A stretch of 10,600 bases of DNA from positions 1-10,600 of the forward strand of contig USJQ01000020.1 of the NCBI GenBank assembly GCA_900554985.1, given 5' to 3'. This DNA comes from an uncultured Collinsella sp. GTDB taxonomy: Bacteria; Actinomycetota; Coriobacteriia; Coriobacteriales; Coriobacteriaceae. Made by a program: the position numbers and the translations under genes. Positions 4,511 to 10,600 of the stretch are shown here, piece by piece. Numbering within the stretch: position 1 is the stretch's first letter; every line of letters begins with the position of its first letter. Under the pieces are notes generated by a model. That model searched no databases and was not told the DNA's origin. It saw only the letters and a list, made by a program, of their open reading frames with translations.

Positions 4511-7228
4511 TTAGTTGCTGTCGCCACCGTCGAGCAGTGCCTCAAAATCCTCCGCCTGCATGGGACGGTAGTAGAGGAAGCCCTGAGCGTAGCGGGCGCC
4601 CATTTGGCGTAGCATGTTTGCCTGCTCATTTGTCTCGATGCCTTCGACCACAACGGGCAGATGGAGCGACTGCGCCATCTCGAGCATTGATGAAATGATT
4701 TGCACGCTGCGGCCTTGATCGCCGTCGACGGGCACAAACGTGCGGTCGAGCTTGATGACGTCGACGTTGACGTTCTTGAGCATCGCGAGCGTGGACTGGC
4801 CGGTGCCAAAATCGTCCATGTAGGTCGAGAAGCCGCGGTTGTGCAGGTCGGCCGTCAGCTTGTCCACAGCTTCGGACTCTCCCGTATAAGCCGTCTCGGT
4901 GATCTCGATGCGCATGAGCTCGGGCGGCAGATTGTATTGGTCGGCGAGTGCCCCCATATGCTCGGCAACGTCGCAGGCAAGGATATCCACGCGCGACACG
5001 TTGAGCGAGATCGGAACCACGCGAAGCCCTCGATCGATGCGCCCGCGCAGCCACGAGGCAACGCCCTGCCAAACGTATTTGTCGAGCGTCACCACAAAAC
5101 CGCTTTCCTCGAGAGCGGGGATAAAGGTGACGGGTGAAATGAGGGAGCCGTCCTTGTCAATCCAGCGCGTGAGCGCTTCGGCGCCAGTGATCTCGCCGGT
5201 TTCCATGTCGACCTGGGGCTGCAGGTAGTAGGTAATGCGGCCGTTTGAGAGCGCATACTGGAATTCGGTCAGCGTGCGGTGGAACGAGATTTCGCGCTCG
5301 TACTCCTCGGGGCGGAAAATGGCAATGCGCTCCTTAAAGTCGTTTTTTGCACGCCGATTGGTAAACATGGCCTTGGCCTGCGCATCGATAGTGATTTCCT
5401 CGTTGGAGTCGATGGGGTAGACGCCCATGGACGGCCAGAAACCCACGCCGTCATCATGCTTGGCCACGGCCTCGCGAACGCTGTTATAGATTTGATGGAC
5501 GGTGTCGTGCTCAAAGGGGATGAGTATGCAGAAGTCGTCTTGGCCCCAGTACCCTGCGACGCCCATGTCGGCATTTTCGATGTCCTTGAGGACCGTGCCC
5601 ACGTCGGCGAGCATGCGGTCGCCCTCGGCCTGTCCGTGCCATTCGTTGAACAGTCGCATGTGTCCCATGTCGACGGTGGCGATACACCAAGCGCCGTCGC
5701 GCCTTGTCTGGAGAAATGCGTTGGCGCGCCGCATAAACTCGCTGGGTCGACAGAGGCCCGCGAGCATATCGATGCGCTCGGCGATAGCGCTTTTGCGCTC
5801 TATCTCGGGTATGGGGAGGCTGTCGTTGGGAACAAGTCCGCCGGCCGTGCGAAGGCGACGGTCGAGTTCGCCTAAAACGGCGGTCGCTTGGTTGGCTAGG
5901 CGCTCGTAGAAGGCCGGGACGACAAGACAGACGGGAGTAATGGTATCGCCCGCGATTCGAACGGGAGCGAAAACGGCCTCTTTTAGATGATGGACCAGTT
6001 GCTCGAACGCCTCATGGTCCAAATCGTTGCTGAGCACGACGAACTGGACGCTTCGTGAGCGGTAGACGCGACTCCTGCCACGGGTGATCGACAGCATACG
6101 GCCTGCGTATTCGGCAAGCATGTTGTCGACAGCCTCGGCTCCGTAAAGCTCGTTGAGCTTTGTCGTGCCGCGAACGCGCACCGCTATAAGCCCCGTCTCG
6201 CAACAGTCGCGACGGCAGGCATCGATAGCGTTGAGCAACATACGCTGCGTTCCAAGGCCCGTGGCGGCGTCGACGGTCTCGGCAAGCGAGTGGTTGACGA
6301 GCTCGCCAACATAGAGCGAGGGGACATTTCCGTCGCCGTCGATACGAAACCCGCGAGCACGGCAGAGAACGTAGTCGCCGGCGGCGTTGCGCACGCGGTA
6401 TTGCATGACGCGACGGTGCTTGGAGCCGTTATAGATCTGGTCGATATCGTCGCTATAGGCCTCGAGGTCATTGGGATGGACGCGCGTTTTCCAGTAATCG
6501 TGGCAGTTGTCTATATGCTCCGAAGGAAGACCAAGGTCGCGCAGGGCGCCTTGTGACCAAAGGGTGCGATGTTTGTCCAGGTTCTCGATAAAGAAATAGC
6601 GGCCTTCGTTGAGCATCGAAAGGGCGTCGAAAATGCGATCGCTAACTTCGAAATCGTCGGCGTGGACTTGCGTGATATTGCGTCGATCAAGGTGCACGGC
6701 ATGGCGCAGCTTGTAGTCGTACATGCGATGGTCGGCATCGAGCGTCATGCGATTGGAGGCTTCGCCCAGGGCGGGGTCGGCGTGTGACACTCCGTAGCTA
6801 AACGAGTGAGGCATCGCGGAATCGTTATTTTTGAGCAGGACCTCTCGACAGTGCTCCAGACGTTCGGCAAGGTCATCCTCGGTCGCGATTGTGGACAGGA
6901 TGGCAAACTCGTCGCCTCCCAGGCGAAATGCCGCCTCGTCCACCTTCATATACAGCTTGAGATAGAGGCTCACCTGCAAGATATAGCGGTTGCCCTCGTC
7001 GTGTCCAAAGATGTCGTTGCAGTGCTTAAGGTTATCGATGTCGATAAGCGCCATGGTTACGGGCAATTCCTGCTCCCAGATCTCCTCTAGGGAACGGGCA
7101 AAGCCGCCGCGGTTGCCAAGACCGGTGAGCTCGTCGGTAAAGGCAGTCCTGATCAGATCGTCCTGACGCTCGAGAAGGTCACGGATGGTCTTTTCGAGCG
7201 TCTCGGTGTAATTGCTGGCGATATCCAT
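4511..7228 (-). CDS. Bifunctional-type cyclic-di-GMP protein: GGDEF-PAS-degenerate GGDEF-degenerate GGDEF-EAL
   Basis: A 905-aa soluble protein with opposed cyclic-di-GMP domains. GGDEF-1 (about 30-175) is intact: DELTGLGNRGG, IDIDNLKHCND, RLGGDEF with GGDEF at 104-108; the inhibitory-site position reads K-V-D-E, not RxxD. A PAS domain follows (about 208-312). GGDEF-2 (about 315-460) has lost its signature (SRSVQF near 391-396). GGDEF-3 (about 480-640) keeps VDMGHMRLFNEW and GD but has GQDDF (562-566), so it is probably a GTP-binding or regulatory domain. The EAL phosphodiesterase domain (about 650-900) has the full catalytic set: EALTRW (684-689), Asn743, EITE (775-778), DDFGTG (805-810), Lys826, Asp828, Glu862 and Gln882. 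It can thus in principle both make and degrade the messenger. ATG at 7228 was chosen; AGGA lies rather far upstream. A GTG at 7285 extends the frame by 19 codons but starts inside a hairpin. No membrane helix is seen. Confidence 0.9.
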   Translation of the reverse strand: MDIASNYTETLEKTIRDLLERQDDLIRTAFTDELTGLGNRGGFARSLEEIWEQELPVTMALIDIDNLKHCNDIFGHDEGNRYILQVSLYLKLYMKVDEAAFRLGGDEFAILSTIATEDDLAERLEHCREVLLKNNDSAMPHSFSYGVSHADPALGEASNRMTLDADHRMYDYKLRHAVHLDRRNITQVHADDFEVSDRIFDALSMLNEGRYFFIENLDKHRTLWSQGALRDLGLPSEHIDNCHDYWKTRVHPNDLEAYSDDIDQIYNGSKHRRVMQYRVRNAAGDYVLCRARGFRIDGDGNVPSLYVGELVNHSLAETVDAATGLGTQRMLLNAIDACRRDCCETGLIAVRVRGTTKLNELYGAEAVDNMLAEYAGRMLSITRGRSRVYRSRSVQFVVLSNDLDHEAFEQLVHHLKEAVFAPVRIAGDTITPVCLVVPAFYERLANQATAVLGELDRRLRTAGGLVPNDSLPIPEIERKSAIAERIDMLAGLCRPSEFMRRANAFLQTRRDGAWCIATVDMGHMRLFNEWHGQAEGDRMLADVGTVLKDIENADMGVAGYWGQDDFCILIPFEHDTVHQIYNSVREAVAKHDDGVGFWPSMGVYPIDSNEEITIDAQAKAMFTNRRAKNDFKERIAIFRPEEYEREISFHRTLTEFQYALSNGRITYYLQPQVDMETGEITGAEALTRWIDKDGSLISPVTFIPALEESGFVVTLDKYVWQGVASWLRGRIDRGLRVVPISLNVSRVDILACDVAEHMGALADQYNLPPELMRIEITETAYTGESEAVDKLTADLHNRGFSTYMDDFGTGQSTLAMLKNVNVDVIKLDRTFVPVDGDQGRSVQIISSMLEMAQSLHLPVVVEGIETNEQANMLRQMGARYAQGFLYYRPMQAEDFEALLDGGDSN

Positions 7229-7552
7229 GCTGTAAGCGGCTTCCTGAGGTCGGGGTGTATTGCGTCGGGCGAGCTCGTTGTACACACGCGTTGCTGCTCA
7301 ACGCTTTGCGTGTATCCAGGCCCCCGCCTTGCTGCGTCGCTGGTTTAATATGTCGGTCCGTGTTCGCTGCTGATAACTATTGAGTAGTATAAACAACAAT
7401 AGAGGATTGTATATGGGTGCCCCTGCCGCGGGCGGCTATTATTCGCCAATCGGTAGCGTGACGATGCGATGCTCGATATAAATGCGACTGAGTCGATATA
7501 TGTTGGCGGGTATACTTGTTCCGGTTTAAAACGCAGGAACGGAGATGGTCGC
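7229..7552. other. Divergent intergenic region between the 905-aa protein and patatin genes
   Basis: This is AT-rich in the middle and carries control signals for both directions, with no gene. For the minus strand, TATACT (7391-7386) with a loose -35 (TATACA, 16-bp spacing) would give a leader of about 150 nt to the ATG at 7228. Within that leader, GCGTTG (7288-7293) and CAACGC (7299-7304) form a hairpin at the alternative GTG start. For the plus strand, see the separate promoter entry. TCGATATA occurs twice, at 7473-7480 and 7493-7500, exactly 20 bp apart, as if for a regulator bound to one face of the helix. I looked for the conserved core of the GEMM cyclic-di-GMP riboswitch in the leader and did not find it. 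Confidence 0.4.
7489..7516 (+). promoter_or_regulatory. Candidate sigma-70 type promoter for the patatin gene
   Basis: The -10 TATACT at 7511-7516 matches the consensus at five of six positions. A weak -35 (TGAGTC at 7489-7494, 16 bp upstream) precedes it. Transcription would begin near 7523, giving a leader of about 30 nt. That leader contains the ribosome site GGAG (7541-7544), eight bases before the ATG at 7553. The duplicated TCGATATA overlaps and precedes the -35 region. Confidence 0.5.
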
Positions 7553-8422
7553 ATGGCACAGCCAGGCACGACGCGCACGGTGGGGCTTGCGCTCGAGGGA
7601 GGCGGCTACCGCGGTATGTATACGGCGGGCGTGCTCGACGTATGGATGGAGCACGGCTTAACCTGCGACCATATGGTGGGTGTCTCGGCGGGCGCGGCGT
7701 TTGGCTACAACTTTAAATCGCGCCAGATCGGTCGCGCCATTCGCTACAACAAGGCCTATTGCGCCGACAAGCGCTATGCGAGCGTGACGAGCTGGTTGCG
7801 AACCGGCGATATGTTTAATGCCGAGTTTGCCTATCACGAGGTGCCCATCGAGCGCGATCCCATCGATCTGGAGGCATATCGCGCCTGCCCCATGCGGTTT
7901 ACGTGCGTGTGTACCGATCTTAAGACGGGGCAGGCCGTCTACCATGATCTGCCCTATGGCGACGAGCGCGATATTGAGTGGATCCGGGCGTCGTCGGCGA
8001 TTCCCGTGGCGACGCGTCCCGTTGCCATTGAGGGTCGTAAGTACTTGGATGGCGGTGTTGCCGATTCCATTCCCAGCGCCTGGCTGTTTGCGCAGGGCTA
8101 TGACCGCAACGTGGTGGTGCTGACGCAGCCGGCGGGCTTTGTAAAGCAGCCCAATAGCGTGATGCCCATGCTGCGTCGCGTGTATCGTCACTATCCGGAG
8201 TTTGTCGCGGCGCTTGAGCATCGGCACGAGGTCTACAATGCCACGCTCGATGACCTGGCGCGCCGCGAGGCCGCTGGCGAGATCTTTGTGGTGCGACCGA
8301 GCGAATCGGTGAAGGTGCCGTCGCTGTGTCGCGAGCCCGATGAACTCGAGCGCATCTACCAGATTGGTCGCCGCGATGCGGAGACGACCTTGTCCGCGCT
8401 GGAAGCGTATCTGGCGGGGTAG
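7553..8422 (+). CDS. Patatin-like phospholipase (YjjU/RssA-type)
   Basis: A 289-aa predicted serine acyl hydrolase acting on phospholipids or other acyl esters, with a Ser-Asp dyad rather than a triad. The glycine-rich oxyanion loop is LEGGGYRGMYTAGVLD (14-29). The nucleophile elbow is GVSAG (43-47, Ser45), and the second dyad residue is Asp166 in LDGGVADSIP. SSAIPVATRPV before the Asp loop and the C-terminal part (MLRRVYRHYPEF...) match the YjjU-like branch, whose natural substrate is not settled. No signal peptide or membrane helix is seen, so it is likely cytoplasmic or peripherally membrane-bound. ATG at 7553 with GGAG eight bases upstream is preferred over an in-frame start at 7469, which lies upstream of the promoter. 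It is the only plus-strand gene here, divergent from the 905-aa cyclic-di-GMP protein and convergent with thiE. Confidence 0.9.
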   Translation: MAQPGTTRTVGLALEGGGYRGMYTAGVLDVWMEHGLTCDHMVGVSAGAAFGYNFKSRQIGRAIRYNKAYCADKRYASVTSWLRTGDMFNAEFAYHEVPIERDPIDLEAYRACPMRFTCVCTDLKTGQAVYHDLPYGDERDIEWIRASSAIPVATRPVAIEGRKYLDGGVADSIPSAWLFAQGYDRNVVVLTQPAGFVKQPNSVMPMLRRVYRHYPEFVAALEHRHEVYNATLDDLARREAAGEIFVVRPSESVKVPSLCREPDELERIYQIGRRDAETTLSALEAYLAG

Positions 8423-8430
8423 GGGCTGCA

Positions 8431-8481
8431 GCGGAAACTGCATCCCGGAATCAGCGTTCAGACTGGGACGCAGTTTCCCGC
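8431..8481. repeat. REP-like palindrome 1, after the patatin gene
   Basis: Arms GCGGAAACTGCATCCC (8431-8446) and GGGACGCAGTTTCCCGC (8465-8481) pair over almost their full length, with one mismatch and one extra C, around an 18-nt loop. It lies 8 bp past the patatin stop. There is no T run, so it is not a textbook terminator. It is the same length over its core as the next palindrome and matches it in most positions. Confidence 0.7.
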
Positions 8482-8493
8482 TGGCCCTCTATA

Positions 8494-8541
8494 CGGAAAG
8501 CGCATCCCAGAATGGACGTCCAAACTGGGATGCGCTTTCCG
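8494..8541. repeat. REP-like palindrome 2, paired with the preceding one
   Basis: A perfect 16-bp inverted repeat, CGGAAAGCGCATCCCA (8494-8509) with TGGGATGCGCTTTCCG (8526-8541), loop 16 nt. It shares with palindrome 1 the outer GGAAA/TTTCC, the inner ATCCC and ACTGGGA, and GAAT at the loop entrance, and differs by paired changes in the stem. A short direct repeat flanks the pair, GGGGCTGCAG (8422-8431) and GGGGCTGCGG (8555-8564). Likely a two-unit BIME-type element, possibly also blocking transcription between convergent genes. Confidence 0.7.
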
Positions 8542-8584
8542 CTATTGAAGATATGGGGCTGCGGAGCAACTGCTCGGTCTAGGC

Positions 8585-9280
8585 TTATGCCTGCTGCCAG
8601 GTATCGACGAGCTCCTTGGCTGCGGCGTAGGGGTCGACGGCACTGCAGACGGCGCTCACCACAAAGAAGCCGTCGACGCCGGTGGCCTTGAGCTGCGGCA
8701 GGTCGGCCGTCTTGACGCCGCCGCCCACCACGATGGGCACGGGGCTTGCCGCATGGAGGGCAGCCAGGTCCTCAAAGCTCTTGGTGATGATGGAGCCATC
8801 TGCCGCGCGTCCGCAGTCGCGCTTGGTCTCGGTCTCGTGAAGCGGGCCCACGCCCAGGTAGTCGACCAGGCCCATGTCGGCAGTCTTGACGTACTCGAGC
8901 ATCTCCTCGCAGCGGGCGGAAAGGCCCACGATAGCATCGGGACCCAACAGCTTGCGGCAGACCTCCACGGGGATATCGCTCTGGCCCACGTGCACGCCGT
9001 CGACAGCGATACCCTGCTCGCGCGCGGCGAGTACACAGTCAAGGCGGTCGTCGATCAGCAGGGCGACCTGCCCGGTCTTGCCGGCCTGTGCGATAGCCTG
9101 CGCGGCATCGCCCGTCAGCGCGATGATCTCGCGGGCGCTTGCCACCTTGGAGCGCACTTGGATGCAGGTAAAGCCGGCGTCGAGCGCCTGAGCCACCACA
9201 TCGCCCACGGGTCGCCCGAGGGTGTTTTCGGGGCCGAGTACCAGATAGGCAGAGATATCAAGGTTGTCGCGGATGCTCAT
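8585..9280 (-). CDS. thiE: Thiamine phosphate synthase
   Basis: Joins HMP pyrophosphate (pyrimidine) and thiazole phosphate to give thiamine phosphate; a cytoplasmic TIM-barrel enzyme. The 231-aa sequence carries the family's landmarks in order: IQVRSK (40-45), LLIDDRLD (74-81, usually INDR), GVHVGQSDIP (95-104), IVGLSA (117-122), the phosphate-loop DYLGVGPLHETETKRD (140-155) and VVGGGV (184-189). GFFVVSAV near the end is the second phosphate site. The start is ATG at 9280 with GGAGG seven bases upstream. It overlaps the preceding gene by four bases (ATGA), showing translational coupling in the thiM operon. It is last in the operon; the palindrome pair follows. Length is slightly above the usual 210-220 aa. 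Confidence 0.95.
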   Translation of the reverse strand: MSIRDNLDISAYLVLGPENTLGRPVGDVVAQALDAGFTCIQVRSKVASAREIIALTGDAAQAIAQAGKTGQVALLIDDRLDCVLAAREQGIAVDGVHVGQSDIPVEVCRKLLGPDAIVGLSARCEEMLEYVKTADMGLVDYLGVGPLHETETKRDCGRAADGSIITKSFEDLAALHAASPVPIVVGGGVKTADLPQLKATGVDGFFVVSAVCSAVDPYAAAKELVDTWQQA

Positions 9281-9618
9281 CGTGCTTCCTCCTGCTTTTT
9301 GATCTGAGCTTCCATGCGCTCGAGTTTGCCGGTCATGGTATCGGTAAAACCGGGGCGAATATCGGCTTTGAGCACGACTTCGGTACGGATACCTTTGCTC
9401 GCCAACACAAAGGTTGCGTCGCGCACGACCTGCATGACCTCGTCCCAGTCGCCCTCGATCTCGGTGAACATCGAGGTGGTGCGGTTAGGAAGGCCGCTCT
9501 CGCGAATGACGCGCACGACCTCGGCGACCTCGGCGGATAGCTCGTCACCGGTGCCGCACGGGGCGATGGCTACGGCGACGAGCGTGTTCATACCGGCATT
9601 GGTTGCGGGCTCGGACAT
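9277..9618 (-). CDS. MTH1187/YqgV-type thiamine-binding protein
   Basis: A 113-aa small alpha/beta (ferredoxin-like) protein of the thiamine-binding family PF01910, which binds thiamine or its pyrimidine part and forms oligomers. Matching parts: VAVAIAPCGTGDELSAEVAE (14-33), the core strand TSMFTEIEGDWDEVMQVVRD (48-67), and TEVVLKADIRPG (79-90). The C-terminal tail is charged and helical (KLERMEAQIKKQEEAR). It may buffer or deliver thiamine or HMP; no enzyme activity is implied. The start is ATG at 9618, with GAGGAGG overlapping the end of thiM; a second in-frame ATG (residue 10) is possible but has no ribosome site. It begins 3 bp after the thiM stop and overlaps thiE by 4 bp, so all three are one operon under the upstream TPP riboswitch. 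Confidence 0.88.
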   Translation of the reverse strand: MSEPATNAGMNTLVAVAIAPCGTGDELSAEVAEVVRVIRESGLPNRTTSMFTEIEGDWDEVMQVVRDATFVLASKGIRTEVVLKADIRPGFTDTMTGKLERMEAQIKKQEEAR

Positions 9619-9621
9619 GCC

Positions 9622-10461
9622 TTATGCCTCCTCGAGCTCGAGTTGGTTATCGGCAATGTCCTGGGCGGTCGCGCGGTAGAGCTCGTCGATAAAGGCGACC
9701 TTAAAGCTTGCCGGGGCTTCGGCGACAGCGGCGGCACGCGTGCCGGCAACGTTGTAGACGCCCGTGCCGCAGATGGCTGCCGTAAACGGGTCGGTGGCGC
9801 AGGCGTACACGGCCAGCACGCCGCCCTGCGAGCAGCCGCAGCCGGTGATCTTGGACATGAGTGGGCTGCCGCCGTGGGACTTGGCCACGGTTGTGCCGTC
9901 GGTAATCAGGTCGACTTCGCCCGAGACCACTACGGCGCCGCCGGTGTAGCGGGCGAGCGCCACGGCGGCATCGCGGGCGGCGTCAACCGTATCGGTGGTG
10001 TCGACGCCGCGCACGCGGCTCAGATCGGCCGCCTCGCCCTCAAGGCCCCACAGGCCGGCGAGCGCGATGATTTCGGAGGCGTTGCCGCGCACGATGGCGG
10101 GCTTGTACTGCTTGAGTTCGCCTACCAGCTGGGTGCGCAGGCTGCCGATGCCCAGGCCCCCCGGATCGAGCACCCAGGGCTTGCCGGCGTCGTGTGCCGC
10201 CTTGGCCGCGCGGGGGATCGTCTCCTCGTAGATGGGGAAGAGCGTGCCCATGTTGAGATAGATGGCGCCGCCGCCGGCAACGAGTGCCTCGCCCTCGTCG
10301 GGCAGGTAGACCATAGCGGCAGAGCCGCCCACGGCGAGCTGCGCGTTGGCGACAAAGTCGATCGTCACCGTGTTGGTGATGGAGCCGGCCATGGGATTGG
10401 TGGCGCGAATCTCCTCCACGGCCTTGACCACATTTTGCTTAAGCTGTTCCAAATCAATCAC
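9622..10461 (-). CDS. thiM: Hydroxyethylthiazole kinase (ThiM), divergent motifs
   Basis: Phosphorylates salvaged hydroxyethylthiazole (THZ) with ATP to make the thiazole substrate of ThiE; ribokinase-like fold. The 279-aa protein shows ITNTVTIDFVANAQLAVGGS (28-47), LDPGGLGIGSLRT (98-110), VRGNASEI (124-131) and ITGCGCSQGG (205-214) with the probable catalytic Cys210. Several motifs differ from the usual form: GGSAAM instead of GASPxM, DPGGLG instead of DPVxxG, and GCGC instead of GTGC. Function is likely, but substrate preference may be altered. The start is GTG at 10461, with AAGGAGG eight bases upstream. An ATG at 10468 is too close to the ribosome site and opens a four-codon frame that ends at a TGA overlapping the thiM start. 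First gene of the salvage operon. Confidence 0.92.
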   Translation of the reverse strand: MIDLEQLKQNVVKAVEEIRATNPMAGSITNTVTIDFVANAQLAVGGSAAMVYLPDEGEALVAGGGAIYLNMGTLFPIYEETIPRAAKAAHDAGKPWVLDPGGLGIGSLRTQLVGELKQYKPAIVRGNASEIIALAGLWGLEGEAADLSRVRGVDTTDTVDAARDAAVALARYTGGAVVVSGEVDLITDGTTVAKSHGGSPLMSKITGCGCSQGGVLAVYACATDPFTAAICGTGVYNVAGTRAAAVAEAPASFKVAFIDELYRATAQDIADNQLELEEA

Positions 10462-10483
10462 TGCACATGCCTCCTTGGCATAG

Positions 10484-10513
10484 AAAAGGGGCGCTGTGCA
10501 TAGACAGCGCCCC
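10484..10513 (-). terminator. Terminator hairpin of the TPP riboswitch
   Basis: A perfect 10-bp stem, GGGGCGCTGT (10488-10497) with ACAGCGCCCC (10504-10513) and a 6-nt loop, followed on the minus strand by four T (10487-10484). It lies between the TPP aptamer and the thiM ribosome site, the standard place for riboswitch-controlled premature termination. The T run is short, so efficiency is uncertain. An antiterminator partner was not identified with confidence. Confidence 0.75.
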
Positions 10514-10520
10514 TAAAAAG

Positions 10521-10600
10521 GCGGCATGCTCCCTACGCCAGCATTAACTGACAGGTTCAAAGGATTGGGCCCCATGCCCTCTCAGCCTTGTGGCTTGCGC
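10521..10600 (-). promoter_or_regulatory. TPP (THI-box) riboswitch aptamer, 5' end outside the window
   Basis: The minus strand has the diagnostic core: CTGAGA at 10585-10580 for pyrimidine recognition, then ACCTGTCAG near 10557-10549 and GCTGGCGTAGGGA ending at 10530 for pyrophosphate recognition. GCC-ACAA-GGC just before CTGAGA is the expected short stem, and a variable hairpin (GGGCATGGGGCCC) lies between the halves. The 5' strand of stem P1 lies beyond the right edge. TPP binding should turn off the thiM, thiamine-binding protein and thiE operon, most likely by favouring the terminator just downstream. Confidence 0.95.

Noticed and set aside
7229..7285. GTG at 7285 as the start of the 905-aa protein
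   Set aside because: It has no good ribosome site and lies at the foot of a hairpin; ATG at 7228 is preferred, though the upstream start is not excluded.
7229..7380. Possible cyclic-di-GMP (GEMM) riboswitch in the leader of the GGDEF-EAL gene
   Set aside because: A fragment resembling ACGCAAAG is present, but the conserved GGGCAAACC and GACGCAAAGCC cores and their paired stems are not.
7553..8422. Patatin gene as the effector of a cyclic-nucleotide defence system (CBASS-like), given the neighbouring cyclic-di-GMP enzyme
   Set aside because: The protein belongs to the common YjjU-like branch, no CD-NTase is present, and the neighbours are ordinary GGDEF/EAL proteins. Divergent placement alone is too weak.
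9643..10503. 286-codon plus-strand frame over thiM
   Set aside because: Shadow of thiM; repetitive Gly/Ala/Val/His composition, no motif, and it crosses the riboswitch terminator.

Overview
The window is GC-rich, densely coded bacterial chromosome. The gene set (TPP-riboswitch-controlled thiM, thiamine-binding protein and thiE; COG0523 GTPase; tandem GGDEF/EAL proteins; YjjU-type patatin), strong AAGGAGG ribosome sites and codon choice resemble a gut actinobacterium of the Coriobacteriia, Collinsella-like. That assignment is by resemblance only; nothing here proves the genus. No insertion sequence, phage gene, CRISPR array, tRNA or rRNA was seen.

Layout, left to right. Positions 1-279 hold the start of trmL (minus strand, runs off the left edge, apparently starting at CTG). 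It is separated by an intrinsic terminator (301-333) from a CobW/COG0523 metallochaperone-type GTPase (minus). The GTPase frame as written reads through that terminator, which suggests a one-base indel near its 3' end. Next come an ArsC/Spx-fold small protein lacking the usual N-terminal cysteine (1592-1933), a 154-bp imperfect palindrome joined to a hairpin that covers this gene's ribosome site (1943-2112), and a cysteine-rich flavodoxin-type reductase (2119-2742), all on the minus strand.

Positions 2854-7228 encode two paralogous cyclic-di-GMP proteins in tandem on the minus strand. The upstream 905-aa protein is GGDEF-PAS-degenerate GGDEF-degenerate GGDEF-EAL, with an intact first GGDEF and a complete EAL catalytic set. 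The downstream 510-aa protein is GGDEF-PAS-degenerate GGDEF. The 510-aa gene carries a run of nine C in the linker after its catalytic domain, where slippage would remove the PAS and C-terminal domains.

A divergent intergenic region (7229-7552) precedes a patatin-like phospholipase on the plus strand (7553-8422). Two related, equal-length palindromes with compensatory differences fill the gap between it and the convergent thiamine operon.

The thiamine operon (minus, transcribed from the right edge) has a TPP riboswitch (partly outside the window), a terminator hairpin, thiM, a thiamine-binding protein and thiE, with 3-bp spacing and a 4-bp overlap. It salvages the thiazole moiety and joins it to HMP-PP. 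No thiD or de novo gene is visible here.

The most interesting unexplained signals are the palindrome/ribosome-site leader at 1943-2112, the C9 tract inside the diguanylate cyclase gene, and the covarying twin palindromes at 8431-8541.
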